From NCBI RefSeq assembly GCF_019645835.1, contig NZ_CP080998.1, positions 3,720,001 to 3,784,000 of the forward strand: 64,000 bases of DNA. The letters run 5' to 3'. Within the stretch, counting starts at the first letter, position 1. The number at the start of each line of letters is the position of its first letter. A program made the position numbers and the translations under genes. Below, one piece after another: positions 18,687 to 27,017 of this stretch. The notes under the pieces are model-generated. The model was not told the origin of the DNA and did not search any database. It saw nothing but the letters and a program-made list of their open reading frames with translations. This DNA comes from Mycolicibacterium holsaticum DSM 44478 = JCM 12374 (GTDB lineage: Bacteria > Actinomycetota > Actinomycetes > Mycobacteriales > Mycobacteriaceae).

Positions 18687-18702
18687 GTACCAAATGGTAC
18701 AT
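18685..18702 (-). promoter_or_regulatory. Perfect palindromic operator over the SRPBCC-TetR start
   Basis: ATGTACCA-AA-TGGTACAT: two perfect 8-bp arms with a 2-bp spacer covering the start codon. On the minus strand it contains TACCAT placed as a -10 hexamer about 7 bp before the ATG, so a bound TetR would shut off transcription directly. Best assigned to the TetR at 17705-18256. Confidence 0.75.
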
Positions 18703-18829
18703 CCATGGCTGCGGCGGTGGAAGATCCCCGCAGCAAACAGAACCGGCGAAAGTGCGTGCAGAACCGGTCGACCGCCCATACCGTCAGTCCATTGGCCCTC
18801 GCTGCAGGATTGACGAAAGGACGCCTTCG

Positions 18830-21097
18830 TTGACCACGACTGCGAACACCTACGGACGATTCATCGGCCGGGTCGGCGCCTTGGCCGTCGCGCTGGGAAT
18901 CGGGGTGGCCATCACCAACAGTCCCGGCATCGCCGTCGCCGAGGACGGCACAGCCGACAACGCCGACACCACCAGCGCGTCGGTGTCCGACTCTCCCGGC
19001 GGTTTCGACACGACGCCGTCCGAGGACGACGCATCTGTTGAGGACAACGCATCCGTCGACGGCGAGGAGAACGCAACCGTCGAGGAGGACAACGCATCCG
19101 TCGACGACGAGGACACAACCGTTGACGAGGACGCAACCGTTGACGAGGACGATCCCGTCGACGAAACCGAGCAGACGCCACCGACCGCGACGCCGCAGGA
19201 GCCTGCGGCTGGGGACGGCGACGGCGATGGTGATGGTGAGATCGACGATTACCAGTCAAATTCCGGCAGCGATCGCCTGGCCGACGACGACACCGATCTC
19301 GATGCCCTGCAGGTCGAGACGCCGGTCGTCGAGATGTCGGCGCGCACCGTTGAGCAGTTCGACGAGCAGGAACCGTCGACGGCCACCGTGTCCGACGCAA
19401 CCACCAACACGGACCCGGAGCCGACGGACACCGTCGCGACCGCGGTCACCGACACCGGCACCGCCACCACCGAGCCGGCTCCCCTCAGCGCGCCGACCCC
19501 CACCGGCGTCGCCACGGTCGTCTCATCGGTCTTGTCCGCTTTGGGTTTTGGCCCACAGGCCGCCAACGGCACGACGGTTCCCCAGCAACCCGTCGCCATG
19601 TGGGCGATGCTGGCGTGGGCGCGACGGGAGATCGGCATCACCAGCACGCCGTCGGTCAACCCAGCCGCCCAAACCGTGACGACGTCGCAGACCCTCGCGG
19701 CCACCACCGTCAGCCCGCTGGGCACCCCGCAACAGCTGGCCGCCGAACGGATTGCCCGACAGACCGCCAACTCGCTGCCCGTCGCGATGATGAAAGTCGT
19801 ACTGCGGCTGGGCTTTCTGTTCGCCGCGCACCGCCAGTACCCCGGCGGAATCGACCAGGGCAGCCTGGCGTCGCTGAACCAGGCCGTCAACGAATACGCC
19901 ATGGCCGCCGCGTATCAGCAGCAACTGCTCAACCCGCTGACCCCGACGGTGGTCACTCAGGTCGCCCCGCCGCACATCTGGTACGGGCAGAATGCCGCCG
20001 GGTCGCGAATCCTCTACGACAACCCCGACACCATCTACCGGTTCATGGCGGTCAGCGCATCGTCGAAGTACGTGATCACCGGCCGCTTCCACGACCTCAG
20101 CGAGAACGGTCTGCCGGCCGACACCACGTTCAGCGTGCTGGAAGGGCTGGCGGGCACCACCTCGACGATCCTGACCGCCGACGACCTCGAGATCAACGAA
20201 GACGGCACGTTCGTCATCACGGTCAGCACCGAACCTGCCAACGGGCGCAAGAACCATCTGCAGCTCACGCCTGGCTCCACGATCATCGCGGCGCGCGACA
20301 CGCTGGGCAACTGGAACGAAGAGACCCCGATGAGCCTGTCCATCGAACGGGTCTCCGGCCCGCCCAACAGCCTGTTCGCTCAGATCGGCGGTTTCGTCTT
20401 CCTCGGCCCGCAGGTCAGCACCAACCGGTTTCTGACGACGTTGGTGTCGCTGGTGCCGCCGCTGCCGTACATGCCGCCGATCATCCGCGGGGTGTTCACC
20501 GGGGTGATCCTGCTGGTGCGCGGCGTCAACGAACAAGCCAAGTACATGGCGCTGGCGAGCACCGATCCCGAAACGGGGCAGCCACGCGAGGCCAACGTGC
20601 TTGCCCAGCCGTCCAGCAACGCCGAGTTCCTTGCCAACCAGCTACAGAGCACCGGCCACTATCAACTCGCCGACGACCAAGTGCTGGTGCTCACCATCGA
20701 TCCCGGCAGCGCGGAGTACTTCATCGTCCCGACGTACAACATCTGGACCATCACCGACGACTACTGGAACCAACAAACCAGCCTCAACAACGAGCAGGCC
20801 ATCGCCAACGAGGACGGCACCTACACCGTCGTCATCTCCCCGACCGATCCCGGTGCGGCGAACTGGGTCTCGACCGGCGGTTTGCACCAGGGAGCGATCT
20901 CGATCCGGTTCCAGGGCCTCGGCCCGAATCCCGACGAGAACCCGCCGCTCATCGTCGATCAGCGCGTCATGACACACGAGGAGCTACGCGACTATCTGCC
21001 GCCGGAGGACTTCATCACCGAGCAGCAGCGCGCTGAACAACTCGCCTTGCGCAAGGCCGGCTATGACAGGCGGTGGGCGCCCTACCCTCAGCCCTGA
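18830..21097 (+). CDS. Large exported protein with acidic repeats and DUF1214-like domain
   Basis: A 755-residue secreted or surface protein. TTG 18830 has AAAGGA 8 bp upstream and opens a signal peptide (YGRFIGRVGALAVALGIGVA, cleavage near AVAED). Residues about 40-120 are acidic repeats (EDNASVD, EENATVE, DEDATVD). A helical region follows, then a beta-rich domain from about 385 (HIWYGQNAAGSRILYDNPDT, YVITGRFHD) resembling the DUF1214 fold of mycobacterial exported proteins; the C-terminal third continues in that style (YFIVPTYNIWTITDDYWNQQ). No catalytic motif is recognised. Related in design to the proteins at 3920-5353 and 48818-50344. Confidence 0.8.
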   Translation: MTTTANTYGRFIGRVGALAVALGIGVAITNSPGIAVAEDGTADNADTTSASVSDSPGGFDTTPSEDDASVEDNASVDGEENATVEEDNASVDDEDTTVDEDATVDEDDPVDETEQTPPTATPQEPAAGDGDGDGDGEIDDYQSNSGSDRLADDDTDLDALQVETPVVEMSARTVEQFDEQEPSTATVSDATTNTDPEPTDTVATAVTDTGTATTEPAPLSAPTPTGVATVVSSVLSALGFGPQAANGTTVPQQPVAMWAMLAWARREIGITSTPSVNPAAQTVTTSQTLAATTVSPLGTPQQLAAERIARQTANSLPVAMMKVVLRLGFLFAAHRQYPGGIDQGSLASLNQAVNEYAMAAAYQQQLLNPLTPTVVTQVAPPHIWYGQNAAGSRILYDNPDTIYRFMAVSASSKYVITGRFHDLSENGLPADTTFSVLEGLAGTTSTILTADDLEINEDGTFVITVSTEPANGRKNHLQLTPGSTIIAARDTLGNWNEETPMSLSIERVSGPPNSLFAQIGGFVFLGPQVSTNRFLTTLVSLVPPLPYMPPIIRGVFTGVILLVRGVNEQAKYMALASTDPETGQPREANVLAQPSSNAEFLANQLQSTGHYQLADDQVLVLTIDPGSAEYFIVPTYNIWTITDDYWNQQTSLNNEQAIANEDGTYTVVISPTDPGAANWVSTGGLHQGAISIRFQGLGPNPDENPPLIVDQRVMTHEELRDYLPPEDFITEQQRAEQLALRKAGYDRRWAPYPQP
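19022..19160 (+). repeat. Imperfect 18-21 bp tandem repeats encoding acidic heptads
   Basis: About seven units of the form GAGGACAACGCATCCGTCGA or GAGGACGCAACCGTTGAC in the coding sequence, each giving E-D/E-(N)-A-S/T-V-D/E. Two neighbouring units are nearly identical at DNA level, so copy number could vary between strains by slippage. Confidence 0.85.
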
Positions 21098-21142
21098 CCG
21101 CGGTGCGGGGGTTTCATCGGGTGCGGAACAATTGCATCTGAG

Positions 21143-21868
21143 ATGACCGAAATCGAAGACCCGGCGCCCAGGTCGCGTCGTCGCCACGTGCTGCGTCTCG
21201 TCGCGGTCGCGGCGTTCCTGTTGGGACTGTTCTATCTGGTCGCGGTGGCCCGGGTCATCGACGTGGAAGCTGTGCGAAACGCCGTCGCGGCCACCGGACC
21301 TGCGGCACCGCTGGCCTACGTGGTGGTCTCCGCGGTACTCGGCGCGCTGTTCGTGCCCGGCCCGATCCTGGCCGCGGGCAGCGGGTTGCTGTTCGGACCG
21401 GTGCTCGGGGTGTTCGTGACACTCGGGGCGACGGTCGGGACGGCGACCATCGCCAGCCTGATCGGGCGTCGAGCAGGCAGGAACAGCGCCCGGGCCGTGC
21501 TGGGCGCCCAACGCGCCGACACGCTTGACCGGCTCATCGAGCGCGGCGGGCTGTGGGCGGTCGTGGGTCAGCGGTTCATCCCCGGTGTCTCGGATGCATT
21601 GGCGTCCTACGCATTCGGCGCGTTCGGAGTTCCGTTGTGGCAGATGGCCGTCGGCGCGTTCATCGGGTCGGCGCCGCGCGCGTTCGTATACACGGCGCTG
21701 GGCGCGTCGATCTCCGATTTGTCGTCGCCGCTGGCCTACGCGGCGGTCGCCGTCTGGTGCATCACCGCCGTCGCCGGCGCGTTCGCCACCCATCGGGGCT
21801 ACCGGACCTGGCGCACGCGGGCGAACGTTCCTCACCACCCGAGTTCTGCGCCAGATCTGGAGCGGTAA
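21143..21868 (+). CDS. TVP38/TMEM64 (DedA-like) membrane protein
   Basis: A 241-residue multi-helix membrane protein with the SNARE-associated/VTT-domain signature: FVPGPILAAGSGLLFGPVLG, TVGTATIASLIGRRAGRNSA, QRFIPGVSDALASYAFGAFG and FIGSAPRAFVYTALGA. The family includes lipid scramblases and undecaprenyl-phosphate flippases; the exact cargo here is unknown. ATG 21143 begins a basic cytoplasmic N-terminus (RSRRRH). It lies between the exported protein and R2lox with no clear operon link. Confidence 0.85.
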   Translation: MTEIEDPAPRSRRRHVLRLVAVAAFLLGLFYLVAVARVIDVEAVRNAVAATGPAAPLAYVVVSAVLGALFVPGPILAAGSGLLFGPVLGVFVTLGATVGTATIASLIGRRAGRNSARAVLGAQRADTLDRLIERGGLWAVVGQRFIPGVSDALASYAFGAFGVPLWQMAVGAFIGSAPRAFVYTALGASISDLSSPLAYAAVAVWCITAVAGAFATHRGYRTWRTRANVPHHPSSAPDLER

Positions 21869-21899
21869 GGAACGTTCGGCGATATGGGCTGCCCTTGAT

Positions 21900-21915
21900 T
21901 GTGAGCTGACTCACA
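21900..21915 (+). promoter_or_regulatory. TGTGA-N6-TCACA palindrome upstream of R2lox
   Basis: TGTGAGCTGACTCACA matches the CRP-type consensus TGTGA-N6-TCACA perfectly. A TAGGAT -10 hexamer follows at 21917-21922, so the site is centred about 22 bp before the predicted transcription start, a position where a bound protein would repress. It could belong to CRP or to a dedicated repressor. Confidence 0.65.
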
Positions 21916-21942
21916 TTAGGATGGGCCGCGGGAGGTCAGCCC

Positions 21943-22881
21943 ATGACACGAAAATTTTCACACTCACTCGCCTCCGGCGGCCTGAACTGGGACAGTCTGC
22001 CGTTGAAGCTGTTCGCGGGAGGCAACGCCAAGTTCTGGGATCCCGCCGACATCGACTTCTCCCGCGACCGGGCGGACTGGGAGGCGTTGTCGGAACTGGA
22101 ACGCGATTGGGCCACCCGGTTGTGCGCACAGTTCATCGCAGGCGAGGAAGCGGTCACCCAGGACATCCAGCCGTTCATGGCGGCCATGCGCGCCGAAGGC
22201 CGACTCGGCGACGAAATGTACCTGACGCAGTTCGCGTTCGAGGAGGCCAAACACACGCAGGTGTTCAGGATGTGGCTGGACGCCGTCGGGATGACCGGCG
22301 ACCTGCAGCACTACCTCGATGACCTTCCGTCCTACCGCCAGATGTTCTACGAGGAGCTACCGCAATCGCTCGATACCCTGGCCGCAGATCCGTCGCCGGC
22401 CGCTCAAGTCCGGGCATCAGCGACATACAACCACGTCATCGAGGGCATGATGGCGTTGACGGGATACTATGCGTGGCACCGGATTTGCGTGGATCGCGGC
22501 ATCCTGCCCGGCATGCAGGAGCTGGTTCGGCGCATCGGTGATGACGAGCGTCGCCACATGGCTTGGGGGACGTTCACCTGCCGCCGCCACGTCGCGGCCG
22601 ACGACGGCAACTGGGCGGTGTTCGAGACGCGGATGAACGAACTGATCCCCTTGGCGCTCAGCAACACCGAAGACGCGTTCGCCCTCTACGACGAGGTTCC
22701 GTTCGGCCTGACGATGGACGAGTTCCAGGCGTATGCCGCCGACAAGGGCATGCGCCGGCTCGGCACGATCGGCAGCGCGCGGGGCCGGCCGCTGGCCGAC
22801 ATCGACGTCGACTATTCGCCGGTTCAACTCGAGGACGCCTTCGCCGAGGAAGACCGGGCGGCGCTGGCGACGTCTGCCTAG
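21943..22881 (+). CDS. R2-like ligand-binding oxidase (R2lox), Mn/Fe protein
   Basis: A 312-residue ferritin-like protein homologous to M. tuberculosis Rv0233. All metal ligands fall at the reference positions: E68, E101, H104, E167, E202 and H205. V71 and Y162, the pair that forms the ether crosslink in R2lox, are also present. The enzyme assembles a Mn/Fe cofactor, binds a long-chain fatty acid and oxidises an unknown substrate; it is not a ribonucleotide reductase subunit. ATG 21943 follows a strong GGGAGG. It converges with the CMD gene, overlapping by 4 bp. Confidence 0.93.
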   Translation: MTRKFSHSLASGGLNWDSLPLKLFAGGNAKFWDPADIDFSRDRADWEALSELERDWATRLCAQFIAGEEAVTQDIQPFMAAMRAEGRLGDEMYLTQFAFEEAKHTQVFRMWLDAVGMTGDLQHYLDDLPSYRQMFYEELPQSLDTLAADPSPAAQVRASATYNHVIEGMMALTGYYAWHRICVDRGILPGMQELVRRIGDDERRHMAWGTFTCRRHVAADDGNWAVFETRMNELIPLALSNTEDAFALYDEVPFGLTMDEFQAYAADKGMRRLGTIGSARGRPLADIDVDYSPVQLEDAFAEEDRAALATSA

Positions 22882-23474
22882 GGTAGTTCAGCGCTGCCCG
22901 GCGGCGGGGCGAGCCGCCAGGTGGCACATGCCGTCGCCAACATCGCGTACGTGCCGACGACGAAGATGAGCTCCATCGCCTGATGGGTGCCGATCTCGTC
23001 GACCAGACGGTGCCACGTCGGTGCATCGACCTGCCCGTCGGCGAGCATCTGGTCGGTGGCCTCCAGCACCAACCGGTCCAGACCGTCGAAGCCGTCGTTG
23101 CCTCGGGCCACGCGGGCGATGTCTTCCTCCGGTAGACCACCTGCGGTGGCGACGCGGACATGTTCACCCCAGAAGAAGGCCGAGCGGCGAGCATGCGCCA
23201 GTCTCAGCACCGCGAGCTCGCGCAGCCGCACCGGAAGTTCACCGCGTTGCAGCAGGAAGGCGTTGTAGCTCAAGAACACCCGCGCCATCTTGGGGTGCTG
23301 TGCCAGCACGCCGATGATGTCGAAGTTCAGCGGATCCCTCGGGTGGCCCGAACCTGCCCGCGGCACCTGGTCGCCGGGGATGCCCATCAGTGCGCCGAGC
23401 GCGTCGTACTCGTCGTCCCCCCACTGGTCGGCCGTCAACGGGCTCAGCAGGGGTGCATCGGTGTCCTCGGTCAT
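22878..23474 (-). CDS. Carboxymuconolactone decarboxylase (CMD/AhpD-like) family protein
   Basis: A 198-residue helical protein with the CMD core [20 protein letters not shown] followed by [20 protein letters not shown] and, later, [19 protein letters not shown]. The CxxC redox pair of AhpD is absent (SAFFWGEH in its place), so it resembles the decarboxylase-like branch rather than the alkylhydroperoxidase branch. It is the last gene of the minus-strand operon with the 2OG oxygenase, the 107-residue protein and the Rieske oxygenase. Activity unknown. Confidence 0.8.
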   Translation of the reverse strand: MTEDTDAPLLSPLTADQWGDDEYDALGALMGIPGDQVPRAGSGHPRDPLNFDIIGVLAQHPKMARVFLSYNAFLLQRGELPVRLRELAVLRLAHARRSAFFWGEHVRVATAGGLPEEDIARVARGNDGFDGLDRLVLEATDQMLADGQVDAPTWHRLVDEIGTHQAMELIFVVGTYAMLATACATWRLAPPPGSAELP

Positions 23475-23502
23475 GGTCGCCCTTCGGTGCCATCGAGCCG
23501 CG

Positions 23503-24333
23503 TCAAAGCAGGGGCTCTTCTCCGGCCAGGATGGTGCGGTGCATCAGCCGGCCGCTGTCCTCCGCGTACGGTAGCGCCCGGTGCATGGTGCCGGTGTTGT
23601 CCCAGATGAGCAGATCACCGAGCTGCCACCGGTGCCGGTACACGTATTGCGGTTGGGTGGCCCAATCGCGCAGGCGCGCAAGCAATGCGCGGCTTTCCTC
23701 GACCGGCATGCCGACGACGTAATCCGCAGTGGCGCCGAGTAGTAGCGATTTGCGACCGGACTGGTGGGTCCACACCAACGGACATACTTTGGTCGGCGAC
23801 TTCTGCCAGAACGTGACCTCTTCGTAGCTCATCTCCGGGGTGACGTAGTACTGCGACCGCTCGGCGCTGTGCACCACCTGAATGTCGGCGATGGCCTCCT
23901 TGTCCGACTGCGGCAGATCGTCGTACGCCGCATAGGTATTGCAGAATTCGGTGTCGCCGCCGGTGTCGGAAAGTTTCACCGCCCGCAGCAGCGTCGCGAG
24001 GTTCGGATAGGGCTGCAGGGAACCGTCGAAGTGCCAGAACAGCGAGCCCTTCAGATACTGGGCGCGCTGATTGACGTTCTTGTCCAGCGAGATCTTGTAG
24101 ATGCCGTCGTCGCCCTCGTTGGCCACGACGCTACCCAGGGTTTTGGCGATGGCGACCTGTTGTTGGTCGCTGATGTCCAGGCCACGGAAGAACACCACAC
24201 CGCGCTGTTCCAAAACGGCGCGGATGGTGGCGGCTTCCCGGCCGCCCAGCAGCATGTCGACATCGGTTGTGATCTCACTGCCGATTCTCGGGGTGAGGTC
24301 GACGACGTCAAGTTGTGTCGAGGTAACGTCCAT
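23503..24333 (-). CDS. TauD/TfdA-family Fe(II)/2-oxoglutarate dioxygenase
   Basis: A 276-residue double-stranded beta-helix oxygenase. The facial triad is HFD in LFWHFDGSLQPYPN and the distal His of NTGTMHRALPY, followed by the 2-oxoglutarate-binding Arg (SGRLMHRTIL). GVVFFRGLDISDQQQVAIAK is a typical TauD N-terminus. It hydroxylates or cleaves a small substrate using 2-oxoglutarate and O2. ATG 24333 lies 5 bp after the upstream stop. Sitting in one operon with a Rieske oxygenase, it suggests two successive oxygenations of one compound (inference). Confidence 0.88.
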   Translation of the reverse strand: MDVTSTQLDVVDLTPRIGSEITTDVDMLLGGREAATIRAVLEQRGVVFFRGLDISDQQQVAIAKTLGSVVANEGDDGIYKISLDKNVNQRAQYLKGSLFWHFDGSLQPYPNLATLLRAVKLSDTGGDTEFCNTYAAYDDLPQSDKEAIADIQVVHSAERSQYYVTPEMSYEEVTFWQKSPTKVCPLVWTHQSGRKSLLLGATADYVVGMPVEESRALLARLRDWATQPQYVYRHRWQLGDLLIWDNTGTMHRALPYAEDSGRLMHRTILAGEEPLL

Positions 24334-24338
24334 TTCGA

Positions 24339-24662
24339 TCAACTCACCCGCGTGAGAATCGTGTTCGCCGAATGTTTTACACGTGGCTGCTTCCAAAGCT
24401 CGACGGCCAGCGACACCGTGATCAGCGAGTACAGCAGGTTGCGCAGGTTGGCGACGTCCTCGGGCAGCGGCTCGGCGTAATCGAACTTGTCGATGTAGGC
24501 GACCGCTTCCTCGGCGCACGGAAACACCTCGTCGTAGAACGCCTGGATCTCCTCCATGGAGCTGTTCACGCGCTTCACATAGCGCTCGTGGCCGTCCTCG
24601 ATGGCCCACTCGGCCACCAGATGTTCCAATTGCGAAAACTCCGGCGGTAGCAGGGCGCTCAT
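24339..24662 (-). CDS. Conserved 107-residue operon protein of unknown function
   Basis: A small acidic helical protein: LEHLVAEWAIEDGHERYVKR, FYDEVFPCAEEAVAYIDKFD, and LRNLLYSLITVSLAVELWKQ. Its ATG overlaps the Rieske stop (ATGA) and the 2OG oxygenase begins 5 bp after its own stop, so it is translated between two oxygenases. It has no signal peptide, no iron-sulfur motif and no similarity that I recognise to the beta subunits of ring-hydroxylating dioxygenases, which are larger. An accessory or small-subunit role is inference from context alone. Confidence 0.75.
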   Translation of the reverse strand: MSALLPPEFSQLEHLVAEWAIEDGHERYVKRVNSSMEEIQAFYDEVFPCAEEAVAYIDKFDYAEPLPEDVANLRNLLYSLITVSLAVELWKQPRVKHSANTILTRVS

Positions 24663-25957
24663 CGGCTGCCGGCCTTCTGAGCTTCGCCCGCCCGCACGTA
24701 GTCTTGGACGACGTTGTGGAAGTGGCGGAGCAGGATCTCTTCGTCGTTCATCGTGAAATGCGTGAGCACACCGCTGTTGAGCATCGCCTGCAGGCCCTCC
24801 GACGGGCTGGCGTCTTCCAGGATGATGTCGTTGAGGAACGTCACCGTCAACTCCTGCCCGAGTCGCTCTTTGTGAGTCCTCGGTGGCTGGTAATACATCT
24901 CGGTTTCGAAGAGGTGCGAGTGCGGCCCGGTCGGCCAGTGCGTGTGCACCGTAAAGCCCGACGCCCCGAAGATCAACACGAAGTTGGGGAAGAACTGGAA
25001 CGAGTCGAAGCCGTACTTCTCCGAACGGGTGGGGTTCATTCCCGGCGGCATCGGACCGCGGTCGCTCCGTTTGTTCCACGGACCCGCCGCACTGGCTTCG
25101 AAGACACACTCGGTGGGTTTGGAGTAGGGCGTTTTCTGGGAGGGCTCACCGGAGAACGAGAACATCCGGTGCGGTCCGCTGAGTTGGTAGGCCAAGGCAT
25201 CGGTGAACGGATTCGGCTTGTCCAGTGCCTCTTTGGCCTCGGCGGTTAACGTGCCGAACGACGACGCGTGCAGATACGGTCCGTGGTAGCTCTCCGCGAA
25301 GCCGTCCAGGAAAATCTTCCAGTTGCACTGCAATTCGGCGGTGAACTTGTACACCTGGTGCGGACCTTCGAACGGATAGCCCTCGATACCGTGCGCCAAC
25401 TCACCGAGGAAGTCACGCAGCGGCTCGGTGTTGTGCGGGTTGAGGTTGACGAAGATGAAGCCTTCCCATACCTCGCACTGCACCGAGGGCACCCGGCAAC
25501 TGTCAGCGTCGAAGTCCAGGAGCAGGTCCTTGCGCGTCGCCGCGTGCAGTGAACCGTCCAGCTTGTAGCGCCAGCCGTGAAATCGACAGTACAGCAACGG
25601 CGCTCGGCCTTCGACTTCCTTAAATGGGTCGTCCTCCCACAGCATCTTGTTGCCGCGGTGCGGGCAGATGTTGTGAAAGGCGCGGATCACAGGTTGATCG
25701 TCGGAGTCCTTGCCCCGTACGACGATGATCGAGGTGTTCAGGAACCTCAGCTCGCGGGTGAAGTAGCTGCCCGACTTCGGGACTCGCTCGACCCGGCCGA
25801 CATAGAGCCAGGTCTTTCGAAAGATGTGCTCGCGTTCCTTGTCGTAAAAATCTTCGGAGACGCAGTCCTCGAGCGACACCGGTCCGCGGCCGAGGTCGGG
25901 GTATGCGTCGGTCCAATGTCCGGTTGCGGGTCTGGTCACCAGGCTGTCGGAACTCAT
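24659..25957 (-). CDS. Rieske [2Fe-2S] aromatic-ring-hydroxylating-type oxygenase, large subunit
   Basis: A 432-residue terminal oxygenase. The Rieske site is CPHRGNKMLW...CRFHGWRYKLDG (about residues 97-130), and the mononuclear iron site is FLDGFAESYHGPYLH near residue 220. Layout is that of alpha subunits, yet no classical beta subunit or reductase is adjacent. ATG 25957 has a strong GAGGAGG upstream. It is first of a four-gene operon (with the 107-residue protein, the 2OG oxygenase and CMD) and divergent from a LysR regulator across 87 bp. The substrate is unknown; an aromatic or choline-like compound is possible. Confidence 0.9.
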   Translation of the reverse strand: MSSDSLVTRPATGHWTDAYPDLGRGPVSLEDCVSEDFYDKEREHIFRKTWLYVGRVERVPKSGSYFTRELRFLNTSIIVVRGKDSDDQPVIRAFHNICPHRGNKMLWEDDPFKEVEGRAPLLYCRFHGWRYKLDGSLHAATRKDLLLDFDADSCRVPSVQCEVWEGFIFVNLNPHNTEPLRDFLGELAHGIEGYPFEGPHQVYKFTAELQCNWKIFLDGFAESYHGPYLHASSFGTLTAEAKEALDKPNPFTDALAYQLSGPHRMFSFSGEPSQKTPYSKPTECVFEASAAGPWNKRSDRGPMPPGMNPTRSEKYGFDSFQFFPNFVLIFGASGFTVHTHWPTGPHSHLFETEMYYQPPRTHKERLGQELTVTFLNDIILEDASPSEGLQAMLNSGVLTHFTMNDEEILLRHFHNVVQDYVRAGEAQKAGSR

Positions 25958-26016
25958 CAGGCCTCCTCAACGCCGACGCTAACAGCCGGTGAATCCGCCC
26001 AAATAGATGCAGAAAC

Positions 26017-26031
26017 GCAACAGCTTGTTGC
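26017..26031 (+). promoter_or_regulatory. Inverted repeat between Rieske operon and LysR gene
   Basis: GCAACA-GCT-TGTTGC is a perfect 6-bp inverted repeat in the 87-bp divergent promoter region, 13 bp before the LysR ATG. It contains T-N11-A spacing as expected for a LysR-type site and is the likely recognition sequence of the adjacent regulator. Confidence 0.6.
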
Positions 26032-26044
26032 ATATTTGGAACAG

Positions 26045-26962
26045 ATGGAACAGAACCTGCCCTTCGACCTCGATGCCTTGCTGGTGTTCGGCAAGGTGGT
26101 CGAGAGTAAAAGCCTTTCGAAGGCCGCCGCGCTGCTCGGCATGCCCAAGTCCACCGTCAGCCGCAAGCTCGCCAAGCTCGAATCCGACCTCGGCATCAAG
26201 CTGCTGCGTAAGAACACCCGCCAACTCACCGTCACCGACCTCGGCGAACAGATCTACGCCCACGCGGTGAACATCCTCAGCGAAGCCAACCACGTTCGCG
26301 CATTGGTGGAGGGCAGCAAGCAGCAACCGCAGGGCGAGTTGAAGGTCGCGATACCGGTCTTCGTCGGCATCGACTACGCCTCGCGGGTGGGGGCGACGTT
26401 TCTGCGCCGCCATCCTCACTCGCGGTTGGACATCCGGTTGGTGGACAACATGGTCGACCCCGTCCGCGACGGCTTCGACGTGGTTTTCGGCACCGGCCCG
26501 CTGCAGGATTCGACGCTCATCGCGCGAAAGGTGTTCAGCCTCGAGCTGTTTCTGTGCGCATCACCGGATTTCCTACGCCGGCTTGCCGAGCCGGTCACCG
26601 AGCCCGTCCAGCTGAACGACTTGCCGTTCATCGACTTCGGCTTTGCCGGTCAGCGCAAACTGACGGTGGCCAGAAACAAGCGTCGGCACGAACTGACCCC
26701 GCCGGTGCGGGCGCGCGCCAACAACTTTCAGGTGTGCAAGCAGTACATCCTGGAGGGACTGGGGATCGGCGCCATGCCCACGCAGATCATCTGTACCGAC
26801 GAACTGCGCGAGGGCGCCCTCGTGCCCGTCCTGCCGCAGTGGACACCGCAACCGCTGGACGTGCACATGATCTACCCGTTCGAGCTGTCGTTCTCCGCGC
26901 TGATCAGTGCGTTCTACGAGGCCGCCTGCGAGATCATCACCGAGAACATTGCGCGCGCGTAG
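26045..26962 (+). CDS. LysR-family transcriptional regulator
   Basis: A 305-residue LTTR: winged helix at residues 8-66 (LLVFGKVVESKSLSKAAALL, then PKSTVSRKLAKLESDLGIKL), a linker helix, and a periplasmic-binding-fold effector domain (GELKVAIPVFVGIDYASRVG to the end). ATG 26045 fits the usual short N-terminus; longer in-frame starts cross the operator. It is divergent from the Rieske operon and most likely controls it with that operon's substrate or product as coinducer. The target range is inference. Confidence 0.9.
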   Translation: MEQNLPFDLDALLVFGKVVESKSLSKAAALLGMPKSTVSRKLAKLESDLGIKLLRKNTRQLTVTDLGEQIYAHAVNILSEANHVRALVEGSKQQPQGELKVAIPVFVGIDYASRVGATFLRRHPHSRLDIRLVDNMVDPVRDGFDVVFGTGPLQDSTLIARKVFSLELFLCASPDFLRRLAEPVTEPVQLNDLPFIDFGFAGQRKLTVARNKRRHELTPPVRARANNFQVCKQYILEGLGIGAMPTQIICTDELREGALVPVLPQWTPQPLDVHMIYPFELSFSALISAFYEAACEIITENIARA

Positions 26963-27005
26963 CCATCCCGCCGGGGCCCGCCGCATTCCGATGCCAGCGG
27001 CACCG

Positions 27006-27011
27006 TAATAT
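27006..27011 (+). promoter_or_regulatory. -10 element for leaderless epimerase gene
   Basis: TAATAT ends 7 bp before ATG 27018; close to the ideal TATAAT and placed for a leaderless transcript. Confidence 0.55.
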
Positions 27012-27017
27012 TGCACG

